A DNA stretch of 64,000 bases from Holophagales bacterium (GTDB lineage Bacteria > Acidobacteriota > Thermoanaerobaculia > UBA5066). Every line of letters starts with the position of its first letter. Positions within the stretch are counted from its first letter, which is position 1. Made by a program: the position numbers and the translations under genes. Under the pieces are notes generated by a model that saw only the letters and a list, made by a program, of their open reading frames with translations, did not search any database and was not told the origin of the DNA. Positions 43,972 through 52,304 of this stretch are shown in pieces. The stretch lies in contig JADJZB010000031.1 in assembly GCA_016719485.1 (NCBI GenBank), positions 62,001 through 126,000 on the forward strand. The letters are read 5' to 3'.

Positions 43972-45134
43972 CCTACGATTCGAGCCTCTCGTTCATCTTC
44001 ATGAACACGACCCGGGTCGTCTTCGGCTCGGGCTCGTCCCGGGACGTGAGGGAAGAGGTTCGCGCCCTCGGCTGCTCGCGAGCCGTGATCGTGACCGACG
44101 AGGGTCTGGCGAGAGGCACCGACGTCCCCGGGCGCATCGAGAAGTCGCTGGGCGACACCTGCGTGGGCGTCTTCTCCGGCGTCGTGCCGGACTCGGGCGT
44201 CCACATCGTCGACGCGGGCGCCGCGTTCGCGCGCGAGCGGGGCGCCGACTGCATCGTCAGCGTCGGCGGCGGGAGCGCGATCGACACCGCCAAGGGGATC
44301 GCCATCGTCCTCAAGGAGGGCGGCTCCCTCCGCGACTACGAGGGGTTCCAGGTCCTGAAGCGGCCCCAGACGCCGCACGTCGCGATTCCGACGACGGCCG
44401 GCACGGGGAGCGAGGTGACCTACGTCGCGGTCATCAAGGACCACGAGGCGCACCAGAAGCTCCTCTTCGGCGACTACAACATCATCCCGAACACGGCGCT
44501 TCTCGACCCCGACCTGACCGTCGGTCTCCCGGCGGGCCTCACCGCCGCCACGGGGATGGACGCGATGTCGCACGCGGTCGAGTCGATCCACTCCCAGCAG
44601 AACGAGCCGATCGCCGACGGCCTGGCGCTCCACGCCATCCGCCTCATCCGCGAGTTCCTGCCGCGCGCCGTCGCGGACGGCAAGGACCTCGTGGCCCGCG
44701 GGCAGATGCTCATCGCCTCGAACATGGCCGGCGCCGCGTTCTCGAACGCGCAGGTCGGGCTCGTGCACGCCATCGCCCACACCGTCGGGGCGCGCTACGG
44801 GATCCACCACGGGCTCGCGAACTCCATCGTCATGCCGCACGTCGTCCGCTTCAACGCCGCCGAGGTGGCCGCCACCTACCGCCCCGTGGCCGCCGCCCTG
44901 GGGATCGCCGTCGACGGCCTCACCGACGAGGCCTGCGCCGAGCTGGTGGCCGAGCGCCTCTCCGACCTCGCGGCGAAGACGGGCCTGCCGCAGACGCTCT
45001 CCTCGCAGGGCGTGCCCGAGAGCGCCCTTCCCGAGCTGGCCGAGGCGACCCTCGCCGACGCCTCGATCATCTACAACGGCAGGACGGTCCTCGGAGCGGA
45101 CGAGCTGCTCGAGGTCTACCGGGCCGCGTTCTAG
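43968..45134 (+). CDS. Iron-containing (group III) alcohol dehydrogenase
   Basis: The 388-residue protein has the family signatures SVGGGSAIDTAKGIAIVL (NAD binding), IPTTAGTGSEVT, and the metal-binding histidines in GMDAMSHAVESIHS and GLVHAIAHTVGARYGIHHGLANSI. It interconverts an alcohol and an aldehyde with NAD(P). Its partner in the operon oxidises aldehydes, so together they could take an alcohol to an acid, or reverse. It starts four bases inside the SCP2 gene (ATGA). Confidence 0.92.
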   Translation: MTYDSSLSFIFMNTTRVVFGSGSSRDVREEVRALGCSRAVIVTDEGLARGTDVPGRIEKSLGDTCVGVFSGVVPDSGVHIVDAGAAFARERGADCIVSVGGGSAIDTAKGIAIVLKEGGSLRDYEGFQVLKRPQTPHVAIPTTAGTGSEVTYVAVIKDHEAHQKLLFGDYNIIPNTALLDPDLTVGLPAGLTAATGMDAMSHAVESIHSQQNEPIADGLALHAIRLIREFLPRAVADGKDLVARGQMLIASNMAGAAFSNAQVGLVHAIAHTVGARYGIHHGLANSIVMPHVVRFNAAEVAATYRPVAAALGIAVDGLTDEACAELVAERLSDLAAKTGLPQTLSSQGVPESALPELAEATLADASIIYNGRTVLGADELLEVYRAAF

Positions 45135-45156
45135 GACGCCGGAACGGAGTCCGCGC

Positions 45157-45582
45157 GTGACCGAGCCGGGAATCACCGTCGACAGGAGCGCCGAGGAGAA
45201 CGGGCTCGCCAACATGGTGGCCGAGCTCCTCAGGGCGAATACCGAGTCGAACGCCTACAAGAAGAGGGTCTTCTGCCGCATGAAGGGGTCGGTCGGACTC
45301 TGTGCGACCGACGCCGGCGTCTCCCTGACCCTGGTCTTCGACCGCGGGCGATGCGTCGTCCACGACGGGATTCTCCCGGGGACGAGGACCAGCGTCACCG
45401 CCGACTCCGACTCCATCCTCGAGCTCTCGAACGTGCGGATCGTCGGCGGGCTTCCTTACCTCTTCGACGCGGCGGGCCGCGCCGTCGCGTCGAAGGTGTT
45501 TCGCGGGACCATCAGGCTCCGCGGCCTTCTCCGCCACCCCGTGACCCTGACCCGGCTGGGGATCGTCCTGTCGGTCAACTGA
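45157..45582 (+). CDS. Small SCP2-like protein of unknown function
   Basis: A 141-residue protein beginning MTEPGITVDRSAEENG. Its alternating strands (KGSVGLCATDAGVSLTLVFDRGRCVVHDG, RTSVTADSDSILELSNV, KVFRGTIRLRGLLRHP) follow the SCP2 pattern loosely, and its position after the SCP2 and alcohol dehydrogenase genes supports a lipid-binding role. Assignment is weak. The GTG at 45157 lies 22 bases after the upstream stop, and the 3' end overlaps the convergent radical SAM gene by eight bases. Confidence 0.55.
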   Translation: MTEPGITVDRSAEENGLANMVAELLRANTESNAYKKRVFCRMKGSVGLCATDAGVSLTLVFDRGRCVVHDGILPGTRTSVTADSDSILELSNVRIVGGLPYLFDAAGRAVASKVFRGTIRLRGLLRHPVTLTRLGIVLSVN

Positions 45583-47011
45583 GAGGGACGCGCCCCTGTC
45601 CCGGGAGGCTTCCGGCGCCCGCCTCCGCGGCTTGCCGCGTCCGGCCGCGCCACGTCGCGCGCTGTCCGAGCACCTTCCAGACCGGCCCTCGCTGCTGGCG
45701 TCTCCGGAGCATCTCCAGGACGCGCGTGGACGTGTTCACGTCGAGGCCGGGGACGATCCAGGTCCGGCGCCGGCCCGCTTCCTGGGCCACCCGCTCCGCG
45801 ATCCGGCGCAGCTCCGGCTCGGCCGGGTAGAAGACCGGTTCGAGGAGGCTCTGGCCCTCGGACACGACCCCCTCGCGAAGGGCGACCTCGTAGAGGCCGG
45901 TCCCGGCGTAGATCCGGATCCCGATCATCACGATGACCGCGTCCGGCGCGAGCTCGTCCATCAAGGCCACGCTCTCGGCGATCGTCCCGTCGTTCTCGCC
46001 GGGGCCGCCGAAGAGGAGGTAGTGGGCCGTCGCGACGCCCGCGTCCCGGCAGAAGCGCGACGACCGCCGGACCTCCTCGACCGTGAACGACTTGCCGAGG
46101 CTCCGGAGCATGGCGGGTGAGCCCGAGTCGGTGCCGAGCTCCACGGCGTCGCAGCCGGCGCGCACCATCAGGTCGAGGAGCCGCGCGTCGAGGTGGCCCG
46201 GGTTGACGAAGGCCGACCACGAGAGGCGGAGGCCGTCGGCGATCATCGCCTCGCAGAGCTCCCGCGCGGCCGCTTCGGGGAAGTTGAAGATGTCGTCGCA
46301 GAACTCGACGTAGTCGACGCCGTGCTCGTCGACGAGGCCGCGCAGCTCGCGGACGACGTCGGCCGCCGGGCGGGTGCGGACCCGGCTTCCCTCCAGGATC
46401 GGGTAGGTGCAGTAGACGCAGCCGAAGGGGCAGCCTCGCTTCGTCTGGACGTTCGCCGCTCCCCCTTCGGTCAGGTAGCGCGAGACGTCGAAGAGTCTCC
46501 GGCTCGGCGTCCCGACCGACGCCGGTATCCGCGCTCTCGCAGGCTTGCCGTCTCCCGCGACGACGACGCCGGGAAGACCCTGGAGCGGCACGCCCGCCTC
46601 GATGCGCTCGATGAGGTACGGAAGGACCTCCTCCCCTTCTCCCACGACGCCGCAGTGGGCCCCCGTCGCCGCGAGGAGCGACACGGGCTCGAGCGAAAAG
46701 CCGGAGCCGCCGAGGACGACGACCGCCCGGTCGCGGCAGAGGGCGACGACCTCCCGGACTCCGTCGACGTAGGAGCGGGAGGAGGGCCACGTGACGTTGT
46801 CGAGGTTGCGGATCGAGACGAGGACGACCCCGGGGACCGTTTCGTCGAGAGCCCGGCACACCTCCGCGCCGACGTCCCCGGCGAAGCAGAGGTCGAGGAG
46901 GCGTGCGGCGTGGCCGGCCTTCTCGATCGCGGCCGCGAGGTAGGCAAGGCCGAGGGGAAAGACGGGCGAGGGATCCCGCTCCCGGTTCGCCGAGATCATC
47001 AGGACCCTCAC
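45575..47011 (-). CDS. B12-binding radical SAM protein (first of two)
   Basis: The 478-residue protein has an N-terminal B12-binding-type Rossmann domain (RVLMISANRERDPSPVFPLGLAYLAAAIEKAGH, VVVLGGSGFSLEP, GVVGEGEEVLPYL) and a radical SAM domain with the cluster motif RGCPFGCVYCTYP near residue 200, followed by the GTDSGSP and HYLLFGGPGENDG strands. Proteins of this type methylate or rearrange unactivated carbons, or make hopanoid and antibiotic modifications; the substrate is unknown. It is co-directional with another B12-radical SAM gene 28 bases upstream. Confidence 0.85.
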   Translation of the reverse strand: MRVLMISANRERDPSPVFPLGLAYLAAAIEKAGHAARLLDLCFAGDVGAEVCRALDETVPGVVLVSIRNLDNVTWPSSRSYVDGVREVVALCRDRAVVVLGGSGFSLEPVSLLAATGAHCGVVGEGEEVLPYLIERIEAGVPLQGLPGVVVAGDGKPARARIPASVGTPSRRLFDVSRYLTEGGAANVQTKRGCPFGCVYCTYPILEGSRVRTRPAADVVRELRGLVDEHGVDYVEFCDDIFNFPEAAARELCEAMIADGLRLSWSAFVNPGHLDARLLDLMVRAGCDAVELGTDSGSPAMLRSLGKSFTVEEVRRSSRFCRDAGVATAHYLLFGGPGENDGTIAESVALMDELAPDAVIVMIGIRIYAGTGLYEVALREGVVSEGQSLLEPVFYPAEPELRRIAERVAQEAGRRRTWIVPGLDVNTSTRVLEMLRRRQQRGPVWKVLGQRATWRGRTRQAAEAGAGSLPGQGRVPLS

Positions 47012-47038
47012 GCCTCGTTCTCCCTCTCGCGCGGCGTG

Positions 47039-48333
47039 TCAGGCATCGGCCACCTTGCGCCGGAGGGCGCTGCGGAAGCCGAAGTTCATCGGGCCGAAGG
47101 CCGGAAGGGAACGATGGAAGGAGAGGCGCCGCCACATCGAGCCGAAGGAGTAGAAGCTCTCCATCAGCCAGTCGTAGCCCGCCTGCAGCTCCTCGGCGGT
47201 CATCCCCTTCGGCCGGAAGTTCACGTGCTCCATGTCGTAGTTCCGCCAGTCGCTCGAGAGGATCCGGTCCTCGGCGAGGAGGCGCTCGCGGACCCTCGTC
47301 CCGGGGTAGGGCGTGAGGATCGGGAAGATCCCCGCCTGGATGCGCGCGGACTCGCAGAACCGGAGGACCTTCTCGAAGACGTCCGGCCCGTCGCCGTCGA
47401 GGCCGAGGACGAACGAGCCGAGGATTCCGATGCCGTTGTCGCGGAAGGCCTTCGCCGCGTCGACGTAGCCGGCGACCCGGTTCGTCTTCTTCCCCATGGC
47501 CCGAAGCGCGTCCTCGTCGAGCGACTCGAAGCCGACGAAGAGACCGATGCAGCCCGACTCCCCGATCGCCTTCAGGAGCTCCGGGTCCTCGGCGAGGTCG
47601 AGCGAGGCGTGGGAGAGCCACCTGAGCCCGAGCGCCTTCATCCCCCGGAAGAGCTTCAGCGAGTACGTCCGGTCGACGACGATGTTGTCGTCGACGAAGA
47701 AGGCGTACGAGCCCCGCTTCTTCATCTCGCCGAGCTCGGCGAGAACCGCCTCGACGGGGCGCTTGCGGTACTTCCGGCCGAAGAACGCCGTCACCGAGCA
47801 GAACTCGCAGTCGTACGGGCAGCCGCGCGTCGTCTGGACGGTGTTCGTCAGGAGGTAGCCCTTCCCGTCGAAGATCGAGCGCCGCGCAACGGGATCGCGG
47901 CCGTGTCGACCAGGGCGTCCGCCCGGTACACCTTCCGCAGGCGTCCCTCCTCGAAATCCGCCAGGAGCTGCGGCCAGACCGCCTCGGCCTCGCCCACGAC
48001 GACGGCGTCGACGTGCCCGAGCGCCTCGTCGGGGAGGTTGCTCGCGTGGAAGCCACCCATGACGACGGTCCTTCCGCGGCTCCGGAAGGCGTCCGCGATC
48101 TCGTAGGCCCGCACGGCCTGCGCCGTCATGCCGGTGATCGCGACGACGTCCACCTCGGTGGAGACGTCGACGGGGCCGAACCCCTCGTCGCAGAGGTCCG
48201 TCTGCCAGTGCGGCGGCGTCGACGCGGCGACGACGGCGAGGGAGAGGCTCGGGAACCGGAACGACATCTCGCCCCAGAGGCGCCCCTTCGGCCAGCCGGG
48301 TGAGACGAAGAGGACTCTCGGAGCCGCCACCAC
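47039..48333 (-). CDS. B12-binding radical SAM protein (second), with a one-base frameshift
   Basis: The B12-binding half (starting VAAPRVLFVSPGWPKG, with VVAITGMTAQAVRAYEIADAF and VVMGGFHASNLPDEAL) and the radical SAM half (TNTVQTTRGCPYDCEFCSVTAFFGRKYRKRP) are in different frames. They join if one G is restored near 47889-47892 (CCGTT to CCGGTT), giving about 431 residues. The HxxN-like FHASNLPDEA and later GSFVLGLDGDG, NYDMEHVNFRPKGMTAEEL match a common B12-radical SAM subfamily often annotated as hopanoid or Mg-porphyrin-type. Its substrate is unknown. GTG start at 48333 or 48330. Confidence 0.78.
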
Positions 48334-48417
48334 CGGGCATTGTCCATGATGCCTCGCCCGAACGCGAGATCGGAGGTCCGGCGCCCGCTCCGGCCGCCGG
48401 CGCCGGCTCCGGTCACG

Positions 48418-49575
48418 TCACAGGACCATCGTCTCGTGGATCAGCTCGCCTCGCGCGAAGCGCGCGAGTGACAGGGCCGAGACGTCGATGCTCTCGGCGC
48501 GCCCGCGCAGGACCATCTCGGCCACGCACCGCCCCGCGGCCGGTGCGTGCATGACGCCGTGGCCCGAGAAGCCGGTGGCGAGGAAGAGTCCCGGTCGGCC
48601 GGGGACCGGGCCGAGGATCGCGTGGTGGTCCGGCGTCACCTCGTAGAGGCCCGCCCAGCTGCGCTTCTGGTCGATCCCGGCCGCGGCGACGGACGGGAAT
48701 CTCGCTTCGAGCGCCTCGGCGAATCGGAGAGGGAACTCCGGATCGCAGGCCGTATCGAAGCCCGCCGGTTCGTCCGCGTTCGACCAGGCGACGAGGACGC
48801 GCTCCCCTTCCCGCCTCACGAGGACGCCCGTGTCCGCGTCGATCGTCATCGGGATCTCCGGAGGCAGGTCGCGGACCGGACCGGTCAGGAAGAGGTGCCG
48901 GCGGACCGGTTCGACCGGCACCTCGACGCCGAGGAGGGCCGCGACCCGCCCGGACCAGGCGCCCGCCGCGTTCACGACGACGGGGGCCGCGTGCGAGCTC
49001 CCGTCGGCGGTCCGGAGGACGAAGCCGCCCGCCGTCTCCTCCGCCGCGACGACCTCCTGCCCGTACCGGAACGAGACGCCGGCGTGCGCCGCCGCGGAGG
49101 CGAAGAAGGCGCAGAGCCGGCCCGGGTCGATGAAGCCGTCCCGCGCCCCGAACGTCCCGCCGGCGAGCCGTTCCCCTGAGACCCAGGGCACGCGCCTTCG
49201 GACCCCGTCCGCGTCGAGGACCTCGACGTCGACGCCGAAGCCTCGCTGGTACGCTGCCGCCCGCTCCATCGCGGCGAGCTTCTCGGGGCTGTCGGTGAGG
49301 AAGAGGTAGCCCGCCTTCCGGTAGGCCGGGGGCTGGCCGATCTCCTCCTCGAGGGCGTCCAGGATCTCCATCGAGAGGAGGGACATCCTGACGTTCGCCT
49401 CCGTCGTGAACTGGGCCCGGATGCCGCCGTTCGCCCGGGCCGTCGAGCCGGTCCCCGGCAGGGCCTCCCGCTCGAGCACCACGACCTCCCGCTGGCCCAT
49501 CCGCGCCAGCTGGAACGCGATGCTGCAGCCGATGACACCCGCCCCGACGACGATCACCGACGACTTCTGCTCCAT
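48418..49575 (-). CDS. FAD-dependent amine/amino-acid oxidase (DadA/sarcosine oxidase beta-like)
   Basis: This 385-residue protein has the dinucleotide-binding start SVIVVGAGVIGCSIAFQLARMG, the FAD-contact segment STARANGGIRAQFTTEANV and the C-terminal GLFLATGFSGHGVMHAPAAGRCVAE. It fits the DAO family (glycine/D-amino-acid oxidase, sarcosine dehydrogenase beta subunit). No small sarcosine-oxidase subunits are adjacent. Its substrate might be an N-methylated amino acid, which would fit the methyl-transfer operon elsewhere in the window, but there is no direct link. The ATG at 49575 is preferred to upstream codons that look non-coding. Confidence 0.87.
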   Translation of the reverse strand: MEQKSSVIVVGAGVIGCSIAFQLARMGQREVVVLEREALPGTGSTARANGGIRAQFTTEANVRMSLLSMEILDALEEEIGQPPAYRKAGYLFLTDSPEKLAAMERAAAYQRGFGVDVEVLDADGVRRRVPWVSGERLAGGTFGARDGFIDPGRLCAFFASAAAHAGVSFRYGQEVVAAEETAGGFVLRTADGSSHAAPVVVNAAGAWSGRVAALLGVEVPVEPVRRHLFLTGPVRDLPPEIPMTIDADTGVLVRREGERVLVAWSNADEPAGFDTACDPEFPLRFAEALEARFPSVAAAGIDQKRSWAGLYEVTPDHHAILGPVPGRPGLFLATGFSGHGVMHAPAAGRCVAEMVLRGRAESIDVSALSLARFARGELIHETMVL

Positions 49576-49681
49576 GTGACGGACCTCGCCGGAGGAGCTT
49601 AGCGGAGGTGAGTCCGGGCCGGCCCCGCTCCAGGTCGGCCCTGACCTTTCCCCACCAGGCTGGAACCGCGCCGGGCTCCAA

Positions 49682-49710
49682 TTGACACGCGGGGACGAAG
49701 GGGCTGTCAT
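49682..49710 (+). promoter_or_regulatory. Sigma70-type promoter for the gamma-glutamyltransferase gene
   Basis: TTGACA (49682-49687), 17-base spacer, TGTCAT (49705-49710), eight bases before the ATG at 49719, implying a very short leader. Confidence 0.55.
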
Positions 49711-49718
49711 CCCGCGCG

Positions 49719-51545
49719 ATGCCGTTCCGCCCGACCCGCCGCCGACCTTACGTCGCCGCCCTCGCCGCCCTCCTCGCCCTCGCGGCGGCCGTCACCCCGT
49801 CACGGCCCGCCACGGGGGCCAAACAGCTCCCCCTGGGCGAGGTCGGGTCGCCCTTCGCCCCGATCGGCGCGATCTCCCCGTACGGGGCGGTCGCTTCCGA
49901 CCGCTCGGAGGCGTCGCGGGCCGCGGTGGAGGTCCTGGAGCAGGGGGGCAACGCGATCGACGCGGCGATCGCGGGTTCCTTCGCGCTCGGATCCGCCGCG
50001 CCGGGCGCCTCCGGTCTGGGCGGCAACACATGGATCCTCGTCCACACGGCCGCCGGCGAGGACGTCGCGTTCCTGTCCCCGCTGCGCGCGCCGCGCCACG
50101 TCAGCATCTCCCGGGCCCGCATGGCGCATCGGAGGGACCTGATGTCCGGGCCACTCGCGATGACGGCTCCCGGCACCGTGGCGACGCTCGCGAAGGCCCA
50201 CGCCCGCTTCGGCACGAGGCCCTGGGCCGAGCTGCTCGCGCCGGCGATCGCGATCGCCGAGACGGGCTCCCCCGTGAGCGCGACGGACCACCGCTTCCTC
50301 GCCAGGTACGCGCCCAGAATCGAGGGCGCCCCGATCCTGCGCCCCCTCTACCTGACCGGTGTTTGCGACGCCGAGGCGAACGCGGTGACGGTTCCGGTGG
50401 GGCAGAGGGTCGTCTACCCCGACCTCGCGCGGACTCTCCGGCGACTCGCCGAGGCCGGCCCCGACGACTTCTACCGCGGGAGGATCGCCGCGGAGATCGT
50501 CGCCGACTTGAAGCGATACGACGCTTTCCTCCGGGCCGACGACCTCGCCCGGGTCCCCGCGAGCATCATCGTGACGAGCCCGCTCCGCGGCCGATACCGG
50601 GACGTCGACGTTCTCTCCCTCCCGGACCCGTGCGGCGGGGCGCTCGTCCTCGAGACGCTCCACATCCTCCAGGCGTTCCCTTCCGAGGTCCTCGCCGAGC
50701 AGAGTTGGGCCCGCATTCAGCTGTTGCTCGACGCCGCCCGCATCGCCTTCGCCGACGCCGGCCCCACGCTCGCCGGCGAAGAGGTGGCCGAGGGGCCCTG
50801 GCGGTCGCCGCGGCTCACCGCCGCCTTCGGCGAGAAGAGGGCCCGCCTCATCCGCCTCGGCCGGCTCCTCGCGCAGGACGACCTCCCGCGCTCGGCGCGC
50901 TCCGTCGCCTTCTCGGACCGCGACACGACGCACCTCTCCGTCGTCGATCGGGAGGGCAACGCCGTCTCCCTGACACAGAGCCTCGGCCACACGTGGGGCT
51001 CGGCCCACGTCACGCCAGGCCTCGGCTTCCCCTACAACGGGTTCCTCGAGACCTACAACGTGGAGGACCCGTCGTCGCCGGCCTACCTGGCGGCGAACGC
51101 GGCCAGCCGGACGGCGGTGTCGCCGACGATCCTCGTCCGCGACGGCCGCCCCGTCCTCGTCCTCGGCGCGGCCGGGAGCAACCGGATCCCCCCGGCGATC
51201 GCGAACGTCACCGTCGGCTACGTCGACGGCCATCTCGGCGTCGCCGAGGCGGTCGCGGCTCCCAGGTCGATCTGGTCGGAGGGGCGCACGCCGGAACCCC
51301 CGAAGCTCGAGCTCGCGCTCCCCTACCTCCTCGAGGACGCCAACCTCCTCTGGGCCGTCGGGTACGCCGACCTGGAGCGCTACGCCCCCGGCCCCGACGT
51401 CGGCGATTTCGGCGCCCTGAACGCGGTCGGCTGGAACGCCCGCGCCGGGGCCTGGGAGGCGGGGGGCGACCCGCGCCGGGACGGCGCGGTCGCCGTCCCG
51501 GCGCGCGCCCCGGGCGCGCCGCGGCAAATGAGCGCTCCGCGATGA
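49719..51545 (+). CDS. Gamma-glutamyltransferase (exported)
   Basis: The 608-residue precursor has a signal peptide (about residues 1-34) and the autoprocessing site of the N-terminal nucleophile hydrolase family: DTTHLSVVDREGNAVSLTQSL, whose Thr near residue 404 becomes the new N-terminus of the small subunit. Other family motifs are ASDRSEASRAAVEVLEQGGNAIDAAIA, GGNTWILVHT and DPCGGALVLETLHIL. It moves the glutamyl group of glutathione or gamma-glutamyl compounds outside the cytoplasm. The C-terminal 40 residues are Ala/Pro-rich. Confidence 0.92.
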   Translation: MPFRPTRRRPYVAALAALLALAAAVTPSRPATGAKQLPLGEVGSPFAPIGAISPYGAVASDRSEASRAAVEVLEQGGNAIDAAIAGSFALGSAAPGASGLGGNTWILVHTAAGEDVAFLSPLRAPRHVSISRARMAHRRDLMSGPLAMTAPGTVATLAKAHARFGTRPWAELLAPAIAIAETGSPVSATDHRFLARYAPRIEGAPILRPLYLTGVCDAEANAVTVPVGQRVVYPDLARTLRRLAEAGPDDFYRGRIAAEIVADLKRYDAFLRADDLARVPASIIVTSPLRGRYRDVDVLSLPDPCGGALVLETLHILQAFPSEVLAEQSWARIQLLLDAARIAFADAGPTLAGEEVAEGPWRSPRLTAAFGEKRARLIRLGRLLAQDDLPRSARSVAFSDRDTTHLSVVDREGNAVSLTQSLGHTWGSAHVTPGLGFPYNGFLETYNVEDPSSPAYLAANAASRTAVSPTILVRDGRPVLVLGAAGSNRIPPAIANVTVGYVDGHLGVAEAVAAPRSIWSEGRTPEPPKLELALPYLLEDANLLWAVGYADLERYAPGPDVGDFGALNAVGWNARAGAWEAGGDPRRDGAVAVPARAPGAPRQMSAPR

Positions 51546-51672
51546 CGGACCGCGGCCGCGCCGCCCGCATCCACCTGGATCGGCTGTACCTCCCTCGCCG
51601 CTCCGGGTCTGATGCTGGAAGTGGAGTGCATCGCCGTGCTCGGCTGAGGTGCCCTCGCGTGCGAGGCCGTCT

Positions 51673-52218
51673 TCAGTGCACGGACATCGTGAGGCGCAGC
51701 ATCGGCTTCGCCTCACCGGTGAACAGCGACGCGACGTCTGCGGCCCTGGCGACGAGATTCGCCCTTGCCCGCTTCACCTTCTCCTCCTCGGCATCGATGC
51801 CTCGAATGGCGGTGGACGCGAGCGTCCGATCGCCGAGCCTGAGCTCGACGAGCAGGTCGACGATGCGGTCCTGGGAAGGGAGGACCCGGAGGCTCATCTC
51901 CAGCATGTACTCCACCACCCGCTCCTTGCCGCTTCCGTCGAGCAGCCACGTCTTCCTCGCCTTGCCGGGAATGACGGTCAGCGACGCGACGCCGACTCCC
52001 TCGCAGAAGTACCGACTGGCCTCCGTCGTGGTCCAGGGTTTCTCCGGCGGGAGCTTCTGAAAGTCGGGGAAGGGAATGTCGAGCACCATCGGCGAAGCGA
52101 ACTCGGTCTGCTTCCCGGCCTCCGCGGCGTTGGCCCCCTGTGCCGCCGTCACCTGGGCGAGGATGCATCGCGGCCAGCCTGCGGCAACGACGAGAAATAG
52201 GAACGCGAGACGCTTCAT
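51673..52218 (-). CDS. Exported protein of unknown function
   Basis: This 181-residue protein has a signal peptide (MKRLAFLFLVVAAGWPRCILA) and a mature part with FASPMVLDIPFPDFQKLPPEKPW, a possibly unpaired cysteine in SRYFCEGVG, and a helical C-terminal half. No family is recognised. The ATG at 52218 has an AAGGGCTGAA site. It converges with the gamma-glutamyltransferase gene across 127 bases that hold only a small hairpin-like repeat. Confidence 0.6.
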   Translation of the reverse strand: MKRLAFLFLVVAAGWPRCILAQVTAAQGANAAEAGKQTEFASPMVLDIPFPDFQKLPPEKPWTTTEASRYFCEGVGVASLTVIPGKARKTWLLDGSGKERVVEYMLEMSLRVLPSQDRIVDLLVELRLGDRTLASTAIRGIDAEEEKVKRARANLVARAADVASLFTGEAKPMLRLTMSVH

Positions 52219-52304
52219 TTCAGCCCTTCGGCGACCGCCTGCGGTGAACCTGGCCGCCACTCGCGGGAGACCCGCGTCCCGGTCAGTCTAGCTTCGTCGT
52301 CCCG

